The position numbers and the translations under genes were made by a program. From Pseudomonas migulae (lineage in GTDB: Bacteria; Pseudomonadota; Gammaproteobacteria; Pseudomonadales; Pseudomonadaceae): 64,000 nt of DNA. The notes under the pieces are model-generated. The model did not search any database and was not told the DNA's origin. It saw nothing but the letters and a program-made list of their open reading frames with translations. The DNA is taken from positions 2,964,501 to 3,028,500 of the forward strand of contig NZ_JALJWR010000001.1 of the NCBI RefSeq assembly GCF_024169315.1, written 5' to 3'. Below, piece by piece: positions 25,983 through 34,775 of this stretch. Within the stretch, counting starts at the first letter, position 1, and the number at the start of each line of letters is the position of its first letter.

Positions 25983-26240
25983 CTCAAGTACCCGCCGCCG
26001 TCAATTTCGCCGTGAGCATAGACTCGCCTTTCAGTTCGATCTGATAAAAGCTGGGTACTCGCCGGTCGAGGATTGCGTCGCTTAAGGGCGGATCGCCGAT
26101 CAGCATCGCCATGGGCAAGACCAATCTCCTACATCAAACGCGACAGGCGCAGTTAATTTGCACTGCCGCCGTTTCGGCAGACCCGCAAGCGAGCCAGGTT
26201 TTGCCCTCACCAGCTGGGTCACCAACGATGATGCCCAGGC
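25983..26240 (-). pseudogene. Decayed IS21-family IstB gene fragment
   Basis: Three reverse frames together give pieces of the IstB helper ATPase: GDPAGEGKTWLACG (a damaged Walker A, about 26194-26235), LRLSRLM.EIGLAHGD (a few bases further), and IGDPPLSDAILDR followed by IELKGES near the C-terminus (about 26020-26110). Frameshifts, a stop codon and a large internal deletion show it is dead. It lies between the O-antigen cluster and the tRNA operon. Confidence 0.75.
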
Positions 26241-26528
26241 AGGCGCGGAGTAAGCAGAGGGGATGTTGCAGCAGCGGTTGCAGCGCAGACTGGCCGAAGG
26301 CGGACGGCGTGAGCAGGACGACATCTCCAAAACCGTAGATCGGTCCTGGACGCCCCAGCGAAGCCGAGCACATGCAAAACTCAACGCACCTTTTTTCGAG
26401 CTGGTTGTCGACACACAATTTAAAGGTTAGCGCCCAATCACACTGACGGCGCCTCACCGCGAACCCACTGAGCCCTCCTGAAGATATGGCCGAAGGTAAA
26501 AACCTTATTCAGGACGGAACAACATATA
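26241..26528. other. Intergenic DNA next to the IS21 remnant
   Basis: No supported gene. The minus-strand frame continues upstream of the IstB fragment to about 26457, but without recognisable IstB sequence, so it may be more degraded IS21 DNA. Confidence 0.4.
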
Positions 26529-26530
26529 AA

Positions 26531-26562
26531 AAAAAAGGCGCCCATAAAGGACGCCTTTTTTT
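26531..26562 (-). terminator. Intrinsic terminator of the tRNA operon
   Basis: AAAAAAGGCGCCCATAAAGG and its partner ACGCCTTTTTTT form a GC stem with A and T runs on both sides, just 3' of the last tRNA-Pro. It works best for the minus strand. Confidence 0.75.
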
Positions 26563-26565
26563 ATA

Positions 26566-26642
26566 TGGTCGGGGTAAGGGGATTCGAACTCCTGACATCC
26601 TGCTCCCAAAGCAGGCGCGCTACCGGACTGCGCTATACCCCG
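26566..26642 (-). tRNA. tRNA-Pro (anticodon TGG), copy 1
   Basis: A 77-base gene; the reverse strand starts CGGGGTATAGCGCAGTCCGG and ends with an encoded CCA. The anticodon stem-loop CTGCTTTGGGAGCAG gives anticodon TGG, and the T loop is GTTCGAATC. It is the last gene of the minus-strand tRNA operon and is identical to the copy at 26822. Confidence 0.97.
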
Positions 26643-26645
26643 GTA

Positions 26646-26680
26646 ATAAAAAGGCGACCTTTAAAAAAGTCGCCTTCTTC
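26646..26680 (-). terminator. Hairpin between tRNA-Lys and tRNA-Pro copy 1
   Basis: AAGGCGAC and GTCGCCTT form an 8-bp stem flanked by A/T-rich runs. On the minus strand it ends in CCTTTTTATTA, a plausible terminator or processing hairpin. If it terminates strongly, the last tRNA-Pro would need read-through or its own promoter. Confidence 0.55.
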
Positions 26681-26740
26681 GATCAGTGCTTTTGGCCTCT
26701 GATCTTAAGATCTGATCCCAGCGTTAACTGGTTTCAAAAA

Positions 26741-26816
26741 TGGTGGGTCGTGTGGGATTCGAACCTACGACCAATTGGTTAAAAGCCAACTGCTCTACCA
26801 ACTGAGCTAACGACCC
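26741..26816 (-). tRNA. tRNA-Lys (anticodon TTT)
   Basis: A 76-base gene; the reverse strand starts GGGTCGTTAGCTCAGTTGG and ends in CCA. The anticodon loop is CTTTTAA, giving TTT. It sits between the two tRNA-Pro genes. Confidence 0.97.
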
Positions 26817-26821
26817 AAAAA

Positions 26822-26898
26822 TGGTCGGGGTAAGGGGATTCGAACTCCTGACATCCTGCTCCCAAAGCAGGCGCGCTACCGGACTGCGCTATACCCCG
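26822..26898 (-). tRNA. tRNA-Pro (anticodon TGG), copy 2
   Basis: A 77-base gene identical to the copy at 26566-26642, with the encoded CCA. It lies between tRNA-Asn and tRNA-Lys. Confidence 0.97.
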
Positions 26899-26907
26899 GT
26901 TTGAAAT

Positions 26908-26983
26908 TGGCTCCGTGACCAGGACTCGAACCTGGGACCCAATGATTAACAGTCATTTGCTCTACCGACTGAGCTATCACGGA
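26908..26983 (-). tRNA. tRNA-Asn (anticodon GTT)
   Basis: A 76-base gene; the reverse strand starts TCCGTGATAGCTCAGTCGG and ends in CCA. The anticodon loop is CTGTTAA, giving GTT. It is the first gene of the tRNA operon. Confidence 0.97.
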
Positions 26984-27069
26984 ACTACATATTTCAATTT
27001 ACAACTGTGAAGCTTGCTTCACCTCTTCAACCCGTTCGCATCGCTGCGTTCGTGTGTCTGAGGCGCGCT

Positions 27070-27097
27070 ATTCTACAATCTTAACCACCTCTGTCAA
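27070..27097 (-). promoter_or_regulatory. Promoter of the tRNA operon
   Basis: On the minus strand, TTGACA (27097-27092) and TAGAAT (27075-27070) are 16 bases apart. A GC-rich discriminator (AGCGCGCC) follows, as in stringently controlled stable-RNA promoters. It lies about 90 bases before tRNA-Asn. Confidence 0.8.
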
Positions 27098-27231
27098 CCC
27101 CTTAAATCGCTTTCAAGTTAATGATTTGCAACTTATTTCAGATTCCTGCTTGGGGAGCGGAAACCCTCGGGGGGTGACTTACTGCGGGGCGCACTTTACA
27201 AGCCTTTTCCTTTCAGTTCAACAACCTGACG

Positions 27232-27271
27232 AAAAAAAGGCCTCGCAATGCGAGGCCTCTTCTATTTTGCT
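27232..27271 (-). terminator. Intrinsic terminator after clpB
   Basis: AGGCCTCGCA and TGCGAGGCCT form a long GC stem with a tight loop; on the minus strand TTTTTTTCG follows. It starts 12 bases after the clpB stop codon. Confidence 0.88.
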
Positions 27272-27282
27272 GCCGATGTGGA

Positions 27283-29847
27283 TCAGGCGAAGACGATTTC
27301 GTCGTTTTCCACGACACCCTTGGCGGTATCGCCGGGCATGAAACGCCCCGACAGAATCAGCTGCGCCAGCGGGTTTTCGATCCAACGCTGGATCGCTCGT
27401 TTGAGCGGCCGTGCGCCGTACACCGGGTCGTAACCGACCGCAATCAGCTTATCCATGGCCTCAGGGCTGAGTTCCAGCTTCAGTTCCCGCTCGGTCAGGC
27501 GACTGCGCAGACGACCCAACTGGATCTCAGTAATACCGGCGATCTGATCCCGAGCCAATGGCTCGAAGATCACCACTTCGTCGACCCGGTTGATGAACTC
27601 CGGCCGGAAGTGCGTGGAAATCGCATCCATTACCGCCGAGCGCTGAGCCTCACGATCACCGACCAGCTCCTGGATCTGTACCGAGCCCAGGTTGGAGGTC
27701 ATGACGATCACGGTGTTCTTGAAATCCACCGTGCGGCCATGGCTGTCGGTCAGGCGGCCATCTTCCAGCACTTGCAGCAGGATGTTGAACACATCCGGGT
27801 GGGCCTTCTCGACCTCATCCAGCAGGATCACCGAATAAGGCTTGCGACGCACCGCCTCGGTCAGGTAACCGCCCTCTTCATAGCCCACGTAGCCTGGTGG
27901 CGCACCAATCAGTCGAGCCACGGAATGTTTCTCCATGAACTCGGACATGTCGATCCGCACCATCGCCTCTTCGGTATCAAAGAGGAACTCGGCCAATGCC
28001 TTGCACAGCTCTGTTTTACCAACACCGGTCGGGCCGAGGAACATGAACGAACCGCTCGGGCGATTCGGGTCGGACAACCCGGCGCGCGAACGTCGCACCG
28101 CGTTGGAAACCGCGATCACCGCTTCGTCCTGACCGATCACACGTTGGTGCAACAGGCTTTCCATCTTCATCAGCTTGTCGCGCTCGCCTTCGAGCATTTT
28201 CGACACCGGAATGCCGGTCCACTTCGACACGACTTCAGCGATTTCTTCTTCGGTCACCTTGCTGCGCAGCAACTGGTTTTCGCTTTTGCCGTGCTGGTCG
28301 ACCATTTGCAGACTGCGCTCCAGGTCCGGGATCACCCCGTATTGCAGCTCGGCCATGCGGTTCAAGTCGCCTTTACGGCGCGCTGCTTCCAGTTCCTGAC
28401 GGGACTGTTCGATTTTCTGCTGGATCTGCGCAGAACCCTGAACCTCGGCTTTTTCCGAATTCCAGATTTCTTCGAGGTCCGAATACTCACGCTCGAGACG
28501 AACGATTTCTTCCTGGAGTTTTTCCAGGCGCTTGATCGCCGCTTCGTCGCTTTCTTTCTTCAGCGCCTGGGATTCCACCTTGAGCTGAATCAGGCGACGC
28601 TCCAGACGATCCAGCACTTCCGGCTTGGAATCGATCTCCATGCGGATGCGGCTGGCGGCTTCGTCGATCAGGTCGATGGCCTTGTCCGGCAGCTGACGGT
28701 CGGTAATGTAGCGATGGCTGAGCTTGGCCGCGGCGATGATCGCGCCGTCGGTGATCGCTACTTTGTGGTGGACTTCATAGCGTTCTTTCAGGCCACGCAG
28801 AATAGCGATGGTGTCTTCTTCACTCGGCTCGTCCACCAATACTTTCTGGAAGCGTCGCTCGAGGGCGGCATCCTTCTCTATATATTGACGGTACTCGTTG
28901 AGCGTGGTTGCGCCGACGCAGTGCAGTTCGCCGCGAGCCAACGCAGGCTTGAGCATGTTGCCCGCGTCCATCGAGCCTTCGCCTTTACCGGCGCCGACCA
29001 TGGTGTGCAGTTCATCGATGAACAGAATGATCTGCCCTTCCTGCTTCGACAGTTCGTTGAGCAGGGATTTCAGGCGCTCTTCAAACTCGCCGCGGTATTT
29101 GGCACCGGCAATCAGTGCGCCCATGTCCAGGGACAACAGGCGCTTGCCTTTGAGGCCGTCCGGCACTTCACCGTTGATGATGCGCTGGGCCAGGCCTTCG
29201 GCGATGGCGGTTTTACCCACGCCAGGCTCACCGATCAGCACCGGGTTGTTCTTGGTGCGACGTTGCAGCACCTGAATGGTCCGGCGAATTTCGTCGTCAC
29301 GACCGATCACCGGATCGAGCTTGCCGTCTTCGGCGCGCTTGGTCAGGTCGACGGTGTATTTATCCAGCGCCTGGCGCGACTCTTCGTGGTTGGCGTCGTT
29401 GACCGCCTCACCGCCGCGCAGGTTGTTGATCGCGTTTTCCAGGGCTTTCTTGCTTACGCCCTGGCCGAGCAACAATTTGCCGAGTTTGCTGTTCTCGTCC
29501 ATGGCGGCGAGCAACACCAACTCACTGGAAATGAACTGATCGCCCTTCTGCTGGGCCAGGCGATCGGCCTGATTGAGCAGACGCGCCAGATCCTGCGACA
29601 TGTTGACGTCGCCGGTGGGGTTCTGGATTTTTGGCAGCTGGTCGAGCTCTTTGGTCAGCTCTTTACGCAGGCTGTTGACGTCAAAACCGACCTGCATCAG
29701 CAGGGGCTTGATCGAACCACCCTGCTGCTCAAGCATGGCCTGCATCAAGTGCGCGGGCTCGATGCCGGGATGGTCAAGGCCGACGGCCAGCGATTGGGCG
29801 TCGGATAGAGCTAACTGCAATTTGCTGGTTAAACGATCTATACGCAT
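27283..29847 (-). CDS. clpB: ClpB protein disaggregase
   Basis: An 854-residue Hsp100 chaperone, of standard length. In order it has the N-terminal double Clp repeat (1-~145), the first AAA+ domain with Walker [14 protein letters not shown] near residue 205, the ClpB-specific coiled-coil middle domain (~400-530), and the second AAA+ domain with [13 protein letters not shown] near 608. With DnaK it pulls proteins out of aggregates after heat shock in the cytosol. A sigma32-type promoter lies upstream at 29920-29947 and a terminator follows, so it is probably a single heat-shock unit. Confidence 0.98.
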   Translation of the reverse strand: MRIDRLTSKLQLALSDAQSLAVGLDHPGIEPAHLMQAMLEQQGGSIKPLLMQVGFDVNSLRKELTKELDQLPKIQNPTGDVNMSQDLARLLNQADRLAQQKGDQFISSELVLLAAMDENSKLGKLLLGQGVSKKALENAINNLRGGEAVNDANHEESRQALDKYTVDLTKRAEDGKLDPVIGRDDEIRRTIQVLQRRTKNNPVLIGEPGVGKTAIAEGLAQRIINGEVPDGLKGKRLLSLDMGALIAGAKYRGEFEERLKSLLNELSKQEGQIILFIDELHTMVGAGKGEGSMDAGNMLKPALARGELHCVGATTLNEYRQYIEKDAALERRFQKVLVDEPSEEDTIAILRGLKERYEVHHKVAITDGAIIAAAKLSHRYITDRQLPDKAIDLIDEAASRIRMEIDSKPEVLDRLERRLIQLKVESQALKKESDEAAIKRLEKLQEEIVRLEREYSDLEEIWNSEKAEVQGSAQIQQKIEQSRQELEAARRKGDLNRMAELQYGVIPDLERSLQMVDQHGKSENQLLRSKVTEEEIAEVVSKWTGIPVSKMLEGERDKLMKMESLLHQRVIGQDEAVIAVSNAVRRSRAGLSDPNRPSGSFMFLGPTGVGKTELCKALAEFLFDTEEAMVRIDMSEFMEKHSVARLIGAPPGYVGYEEGGYLTEAVRRKPYSVILLDEVEKAHPDVFNILLQVLEDGRLTDSHGRTVDFKNTVIVMTSNLGSVQIQELVGDREAQRSAVMDAISTHFRPEFINRVDEVVIFEPLARDQIAGITEIQLGRLRSRLTERELKLELSPEAMDKLIAVGYDPVYGARPLKRAIQRWIENPLAQLILSGRFMPGDTAKGVVENDEIVFA

Positions 29848-29919
29848 GGGTCACCTTCCTTTTGAGCAGGCCGGACCTATAAAACATCCTGAATGAAGAA
29901 ACCTGCCAGATACCGTTAT

Positions 29920-29947
29920 AGATGCGGTCGATTCTGGGAGTTTCAAG
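29920..29947 (-). promoter_or_regulatory. Heat-shock (sigma32) promoter of clpB
   Basis: On the minus strand CTTGAA (29947 side) is followed after 14 bases by CCGCATCT, close to the sigma32 consensus CTTGAA-N13-17-CCCCATNT. It lies about 70 bases upstream of the clpB ATG, in the gap between pgeF and clpB. Confidence 0.8.
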
Positions 29948-29977
29948 CGTCGATCTATTGATGCAGGTCAGCTAAGT

Positions 29978-30703
29978 CTAGCGTTCCAACCAAACGAGGG
30001 AGGCGAACCGACCAGTGCGTGGACTGCGGCGGTAAGAAAAGAAGCGCGGATCGGTCACGGTGCAGAAACCGCCACCATAGACAGCGGTAACGCCGCGAAC
30101 AGCCAGACGCAAGCGCGCCAGCTCGTAGATATCGGCCATGAACTTGCCCGCATTTGCACTTGGCACAAAGACTTTGGCGGCTTCAGGCAGTTGCTCGACG
30201 AAGGTTTCGCGTACTTCAGGGCCGACTTCAAAGGCTTGCGGGCCAATGGCCGGGCCGAGCCAGACGAGTATTTCTTCTGGCGGCACGGCCAGCGTGTCGA
30301 GCGTCGCTTCGAGTACACCCGCCGCCAGCCCGCGCCAACCGGCATGGGCCGCTGCGACGCGAGTGCCGGCACGGTCGCAGAACAATGCGGGCAGGCAATC
30401 CGCCGTCATCGCCGCGCAGGCAATGCCGGGCGTTGCCGTCCAGCTGGCATCGGCGGTGGCCACAAGTCCTGGGTCCGCATGAGCCACGACAATGCCGTGA
30501 ACCTGCTTCAACCAGGCTGGCTGAATAGAGAAATGATCGGTGAGGCGCCGGCGATTTTCGGCCACAGCGTCGGGGCTGTCGTCGACGTGATCGCCGAGGT
30601 TGAGGCTGTCGAACGGTGCCAGACTGACGCCGCCCGCACGGGTGGTCACACAGGCTTTCACCCCGGCAGGCGCAGGCCAGTCGGGAATCAGCCAGTCACT
30701 CAT
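29978..30703 (-). CDS. pgeF: PgeF/YfiH, peptidoglycan editing factor
   Basis: A 241-residue protein of the YfiH/DUF152 (laccase-like) family. Its conserved metal-site motifs are LKQVHG, TADCLP and AHAGWRG, with the His-Cys-His set intact. In E. coli PgeF removes L-Ser wrongly placed in peptidoglycan precursors; older annotation says polyphenol oxidase. The start codon overlaps the rluD stop by four bases, so rluD and pgeF are translationally coupled. Confidence 0.93.
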   Translation of the reverse strand: MSDWLIPDWPAPAGVKACVTTRAGGVSLAPFDSLNLGDHVDDSPDAVAENRRRLTDHFSIQPAWLKQVHGIVVAHADPGLVATADASWTATPGIACAAMTADCLPALFCDRAGTRVAAAHAGWRGLAAGVLEATLDTLAVPPEEILVWLGPAIGPQAFEVGPEVRETFVEQLPEAAKVFVPSANAGKFMADIYELARLRLAVRGVTAVYGGGFCTVTDPRFFSYRRSPRTGRFASLVWLER

Positions 30704-31662
30704 CCGATGAACGCCTCGCGGTCTTGCTTGAGCAATGTCAGCAACCAGACGAAATCATCCGGCAGTGGCGACTCCCAGCTCATGCGCACACCGGTGGTCG
30801 GGTGATCCAGCTCCAGGAACCGCGCATGCAAGGCCTGACGCGGGAACGTCTTCAACGAATCGACCATGGTCTGGCTGGCGGCTGGCGGAATTCGGAAACG
30901 ACCGCCGTAGGCAGGATCTCCGACCAACGGGAAGTTGATGTAGGACATATGCACCCGAATCTGGTGCGTACGACCGGTTTCAAGCTTCACCCGCACGTGC
31001 GTGTGGGAGCGGAAACGCTCGAGCACGCGGTAATGGCTGACGGCTTGCTTGCCACCTTCCATCACGGCCATGCGCTGGCGTTGCTGACCGTGACGACCGA
31101 TCGGCGCATTGATCTTGCCGCCGGCAGTCACCACGCCGATCACGATGCACTCGTAGATCCGGCTGACGCTACGGCTCTGCAACTGTGTAACCAGCTGCGT
31201 CTGCGCCTGAATGGTCTTGGCCACCACCATCAGACCGGTGGTGTCCTTGTCCAGGCGATGCACGATACCGGCGCGGGGCACGTTGACGATGTCCGGCACG
31301 TGGTGCAGCAAGGCATTGAGCAAGGTGCCATCAGCGTGGCCGGCGGCAGGATGCACCACCAGTCCCGCAGGCTTGTTGATCACGAGGATGTCGTCATCTT
31401 CATAGACGATGTCCAGCTCGATGTCCTGAGCGATCCATTCGCCCTGAGCTTCCTGCTCGGCAGTCAGCTCAAGAATGGCGCCACCGTGAACGATGTCTCG
31501 CGGGCGGATTACCGCCCCATCCACAGTCAGGCGGCCGTCTTTGATCCAGGCGGAAAGGCGCGAGCGCGAGTGCTCAGCGAATAATTGTGCGGCGACTTGA
31601 TCGAGGCGTTGGCCGCCCAATTCGGACGGCACCTCTGCGCGAAGTTCAATTTTATCGGACAT
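30700..31662 (-). CDS. rluD: RluD, 23S rRNA pseudouridine synthase
   Basis: A protein of 320 residues from the chosen ATG at 31662, which begins [12 protein letters not shown] like its relatives; an in-frame GTG at 31683 adds only seven residues. Residues ~15-75 form an S4 RNA-binding domain. The catalytic motif [15 protein letters not shown] has the essential Asp near residue 140. RluD makes pseudouridines 1911, 1915 and 1917 in helix 69 of 23S rRNA, near the decoding centre. It diverges from bamD. Confidence 0.95.
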   Translation of the reverse strand: MSDKIELRAEVPSELGGQRLDQVAAQLFAEHSRSRLSAWIKDGRLTVDGAVIRPRDIVHGGAILELTAEQEAQGEWIAQDIELDIVYEDDDILVINKPAGLVVHPAAGHADGTLLNALLHHVPDIVNVPRAGIVHRLDKDTTGLMVVAKTIQAQTQLVTQLQSRSVSRIYECIVIGVVTAGGKINAPIGRHGQQRQRMAVMEGGKQAVSHYRVLERFRSHTHVRVKLETGRTHQIRVHMSYINFPLVGDPAYGGRFRIPPAASQTMVDSLKTFPRQALHARFLELDHPTTGVRMSWESPLPDDFVWLLTLLKQDREAFIG

Positions 31663-31813
31663 GCTCGGACTAGGCGTCGGCACAGCCTTTGGTTTCGGCT
31701 GCGCGCTTGTGGTTAAATACGGCGTCTTTTGCCCCGAGGCTATTCAACGGGGCGCTCATCATAACAGGACGGCCCCGCCCAAGACAGCGGCCGTCATAGG
31801 GACGCAAGCCGCC

Positions 31814-32836
31814 ATGCAAGTGAAACACCTGCTGCTGATCGCCATCCTCGCATTGACCGCTGCTTGCTCATCGAAGGAAGTCGTAGACGAAAACCTGAGC
31901 GAAGTCGAGCTGTACCAGCAGGCTCAGCACGATCTGGACAACAATAGCTACACCGCCGCCACAGCCAAGCTGAAGGCGCTGGAGTCGCGTTATCCGTTCG
32001 GTCGCTACGCCGATCAGGCTCAACTCGAGCTCATCTACGCCAACTACAAGAACACCGAGCCTGAGGCTGCGAAGTCTGCTGCCGAGCGTTTCATTCGTTT
32101 GCACCCACAGCATCCGAACGTGGATTACGCCTATTACCTCAAGGGTCTGACGTCTTTCGACCAGGACGTCGGCCTGCTGTCGCGTTTCCTGCCGCTGGAC
32201 ATGACCAAGCGTGACCCGGGCGCTGCCCGCGACTCCTACAACGAGTTCGCCCAGCTGACCAGCCGCTTCCCGAACAGCCGCTACTCGCCGGACGCCAAGC
32301 AGCGCATGATTTACCTGCGCAACCTGCTGGCGGCCTACGAAATTCACGTCGCCGACTATTACCTGACCCGTCAGGCCTACGTCGCTGCCGCGAACCGTGG
32401 TCGTTACGTCGTGGAAAACTTCCAGGAAACCCCATCGGTCGGTGACGGCCTGGCGATCATGACTGAAGCCTATCAGCGTCTGCACCTGGACGACCTGGCG
32501 GCCACCAGCCTCGAAACCCTGAAGCTCAACTACCCGAACCACCCAACCCTGGTGGACGGTCAGTTCGTGCCGTCGGTGGATGAAGCCGATAACCGTTCGT
32601 GGCTGAGCAAGGCCACCCTGGGCCTGATCGAATCCCGTCCACCGCTGCCACCAGGCGAAACCCGCGCCAACCAGGACGTGCAGAGACAATTCCGAGACGC
32701 CAAGGACGCGATTCCGAACGATCTCAAGCCTAAAGATGAAAATGGCGACGTGATCGAAGAAGAGGAACACGAGTCCGAAGCCAACAACAGCGACCGCTCG
32801 TGGTTCAGCTACATGACCTTCGGCGTGTTCGACTGA
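31814..32836 (+). CDS. bamD: BamD, outer-membrane protein assembly lipoprotein
   Basis: A 340-residue lipoprotein. The ATG at 31814 gives a signal peptide ending in the lipobox LTAAC (Cys near residue 18); an in-frame start at 31661 would spoil it. After the Cys come TPR-like helices, including [20 protein letters not shown] and [12 protein letters not shown]. The C-terminal ~80 residues are polar and acidic. BamD is an essential part of the BAM complex that inserts beta-barrel proteins. The gene was formerly called comL. It stands alone, divergent from rluD. Confidence 0.95.
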   Translation: MQVKHLLLIAILALTAACSSKEVVDENLSEVELYQQAQHDLDNNSYTAATAKLKALESRYPFGRYADQAQLELIYANYKNTEPEAAKSAAERFIRLHPQHPNVDYAYYLKGLTSFDQDVGLLSRFLPLDMTKRDPGAARDSYNEFAQLTSRFPNSRYSPDAKQRMIYLRNLLAAYEIHVADYYLTRQAYVAAANRGRYVVENFQETPSVGDGLAIMTEAYQRLHLDDLAATSLETLKLNYPNHPTLVDGQFVPSVDEADNRSWLSKATLGLIESRPPLPPGETRANQDVQRQFRDAKDAIPNDLKPKDENGDVIEEEEHESEANNSDRSWFSYMTFGVFD

Positions 32837-32851
32837 CACACCGGGTTGTGC

Positions 32852-32883
32852 AAAAAGGGAGACTCTTGAGTCTCCCTTTTTAT
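32852..32883 (+). terminator. Intrinsic terminator after bamD
   Basis: AAAAAGGGAGACT and AGTCTCCCTTTTTAT form a stem with a T-run, 15 bases after the bamD stop. Confidence 0.88.
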
Positions 32884-32960
32884 TTCAGCGATTTATTACG
32901 CTGTGCGCCCGTCATGTCCTTGGCTAAACTGCAGGATCACTCGTCATAAAGCAGTTCACC

Positions 32961-33194
32961 ATGCTTCGTCTATTGTTCTGGATCGCCCTGATTGCCGCTG
33001 CGGTATGGTTCTGGCGCAAGTTCAAGGCCCAGCCCTCTGTGCCCAAGTCCTCGGCCGAACTGGAAGCCGCGCCCATGGTTCGTTGCGCCCATTGTGGTGT
33101 TCATCTGCCCCGCGACCGCGCGCTGAGCCTTCAACAACAGTGGTATTGCAGCCAGGCTCACCTTGAGCAAGGCCCTGGCACCAGTGATCGCTGA
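32961..33194 (+). CDS. Small membrane-anchored CxxC protein (PP0621 family)
   Basis: A 77-residue protein with one N-terminal membrane helix (residues 3-18) and a cytosolic tail with a zinc-ribbon-like CAHCGVHLPRD motif and a later WYCSQAH. It is short and conserved upstream of pilS in Pseudomonas, as I recall. The role is unknown. Its 3' end overlaps the start of pilS by about 30 bases. Confidence 0.75.
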   Translation: MLRLLFWIALIAAAVWFWRKFKAQPSVPKSSAELEAAPMVRCAHCGVHLPRDRALSLQQQWYCSQAHLEQGPGTSDR

Positions 33195-34773
33195 GACGTC
33201 CAGTCCCCGCAGCAAACAGGCCCAGCGACTGCTGCGCCTTTATCATCTCTACCGTTTAAGTGTCGGCATCACTCTGGTGCTGCTGATCTCCAGCGACTTG
33301 GACAACCAGTTGCTGACCTATTCCAATGACGACCTGTTGCGCAGTGGCAGCTGGTTGTACCTGGTCCTGAACATTTTGCTGGTGGTGTTCCTTGAGAACA
33401 CGCGCCGCCCGGCGCAGCTGTTCAGTCTGGCGCTGATGGATGTCCTGCTGCTGTGCGGCCTGTTCTATGCCGCCGGCGGTGTCGCCAGCGCCATCGGCAA
33501 CCTGCTGATCGTCTCGGTGGCCATCAGCAATGCCTTGTTGCGAAGTCGTATCGGCCTGCTGATTGCCGCCGTCGGCGCTCTCGGCATCGTCGGACTGAGT
33601 TTTCTCCTGAGCTTCAGCCATCCCGCCACCCCTAACGATTACCTGCAGGTCGGTACGCTCGGAGCGCTGTGTTTTGCTGCGGCATTGCTCGTGCAAGGGC
33701 TGATCCAGCGTGTGGAAGTCAGCGAGACCCTCGCCGAGCAACGGGCCAGTGAAGTCGTGGGCCTGGAAGCCCTCAATACGTTGATCCTGCAGCGCATGCG
33801 CACCGGCATCCTGGTGCTCGACGACCAGCGGCGCGTGCAATTGGCCAATCACAGCGCCCAAGTCCTGCTGGGCCAGGACAACCTCGAAGGCCAACGGATC
33901 GATGACTGCTCACCCACGCTCGTCGAACGCCTGCAACTGTGGTTAAACAACCCGACGTTGCGTCCGCAAAGCCTGAAAGTCTCCAGCAACGGCCTGGAAT
34001 TGCAGCCGAGCTTCATTGCACTGGACCAAACCCCACACCACCAAACCCTGGTCTTTCTCGAAGACCTCGCGCAAATCGCCCAGCAGGCCCAACAACTGAA
34101 GCTCGCCGCCCTTGGCCGCCTGACCGCTGGTATCGCCCACGAAATACGCAATCCACTGGGCGCCATTAGTCACGCCGCTCAGCTATTGCAGGAATCCGAG
34201 GAACTGAACGGCGCAGATCGACGTCTGACCCAGATTATTCAAGATCACTCTCAGCGCATGAATCGGGTTATCGAAAACGTCCTGCAACTGTCCCGCCGCC
34301 AGCAAACCGTGCCGCAACGGCTTGATCTGAAGCCGTGGCTGGAACAATTCGTTGCAGAAAGTCGCGAAGGTGCGCTCGACCGCCAGCAGATTCACCTGCA
34401 TATCGGCACGGGCGACTTCAAAACCCTGATGGACCCGAACCAGCTGACCCAGATTCTCGACAACCTGCTGCGCAACGCCTGGCGCCACAGCGCTCAAACC
34501 CACGATCAGGCGCAGGTCTGGCTGGATCTGTTCATCGACCCCGACACCCAGCTGCCCATCATCGAAGTGCTGGACGATGGCCCCGGCGTGGCGCCGGATC
34601 AGCAAGTGCATCTGTTCGAACCGTTTTTCACTACCAGCGCCCAAGGCACAGGCCTGGGGCTTTATCTGTCCCGTGAACTGTGCGAAAGCAACCAGGCCCG
34701 CCTAGACTTCAAGCCACGCCAAGGCGGCGGCTGCTTTCGCATCACCTTTGCTCACGGACGGAAACAAAGTTGA
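33163..34773 (+). CDS. pilS: PilS, sensor kinase for type IV pili
   Basis: A 536-residue inner-membrane histidine kinase. Six hydrophobic segments fill residues ~25-185, then a PAS domain (~195-300). The H-box IAHEIRNPLGAISHAAQLL (His near 328) is followed by the N-box NLLRNAWRHS and the G-boxes DDGPGVAP and GTGLGLYLSREL. In P. aeruginosa PilS senses PilA in the membrane and controls pilA through PilR. The start is uncertain: TTG at 33163, or GTG at 33184. The gene overlaps the upstream small gene and lies two bases before pilR. Confidence 0.95.
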   Translation: MSKALAPVIAETSSPRSKQAQRLLRLYHLYRLSVGITLVLLISSDLDNQLLTYSNDDLLRSGSWLYLVLNILLVVFLENTRRPAQLFSLALMDVLLLCGLFYAAGGVASAIGNLLIVSVAISNALLRSRIGLLIAAVGALGIVGLSFLLSFSHPATPNDYLQVGTLGALCFAAALLVQGLIQRVEVSETLAEQRASEVVGLEALNTLILQRMRTGILVLDDQRRVQLANHSAQVLLGQDNLEGQRIDDCSPTLVERLQLWLNNPTLRPQSLKVSSNGLELQPSFIALDQTPHHQTLVFLEDLAQIAQQAQQLKLAALGRLTAGIAHEIRNPLGAISHAAQLLQESEELNGADRRLTQIIQDHSQRMNRVIENVLQLSRRQQTVPQRLDLKPWLEQFVAESREGALDRQQIHLHIGTGDFKTLMDPNQLTQILDNLLRNAWRHSAQTHDQAQVWLDLFIDPDTQLPIIEVLDDGPGVAPDQQVHLFEPFFTTSAQGTGLGLYLSRELCESNQARLDFKPRQGGGCFRITFAHGRKQS

Positions 34774-34775
34774 AC

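Noticed and set aside
27610..29808. A 732-codon open frame opposite clpB
   Set aside because: Shadow of the high-GC clpB gene, which has full family motifs.
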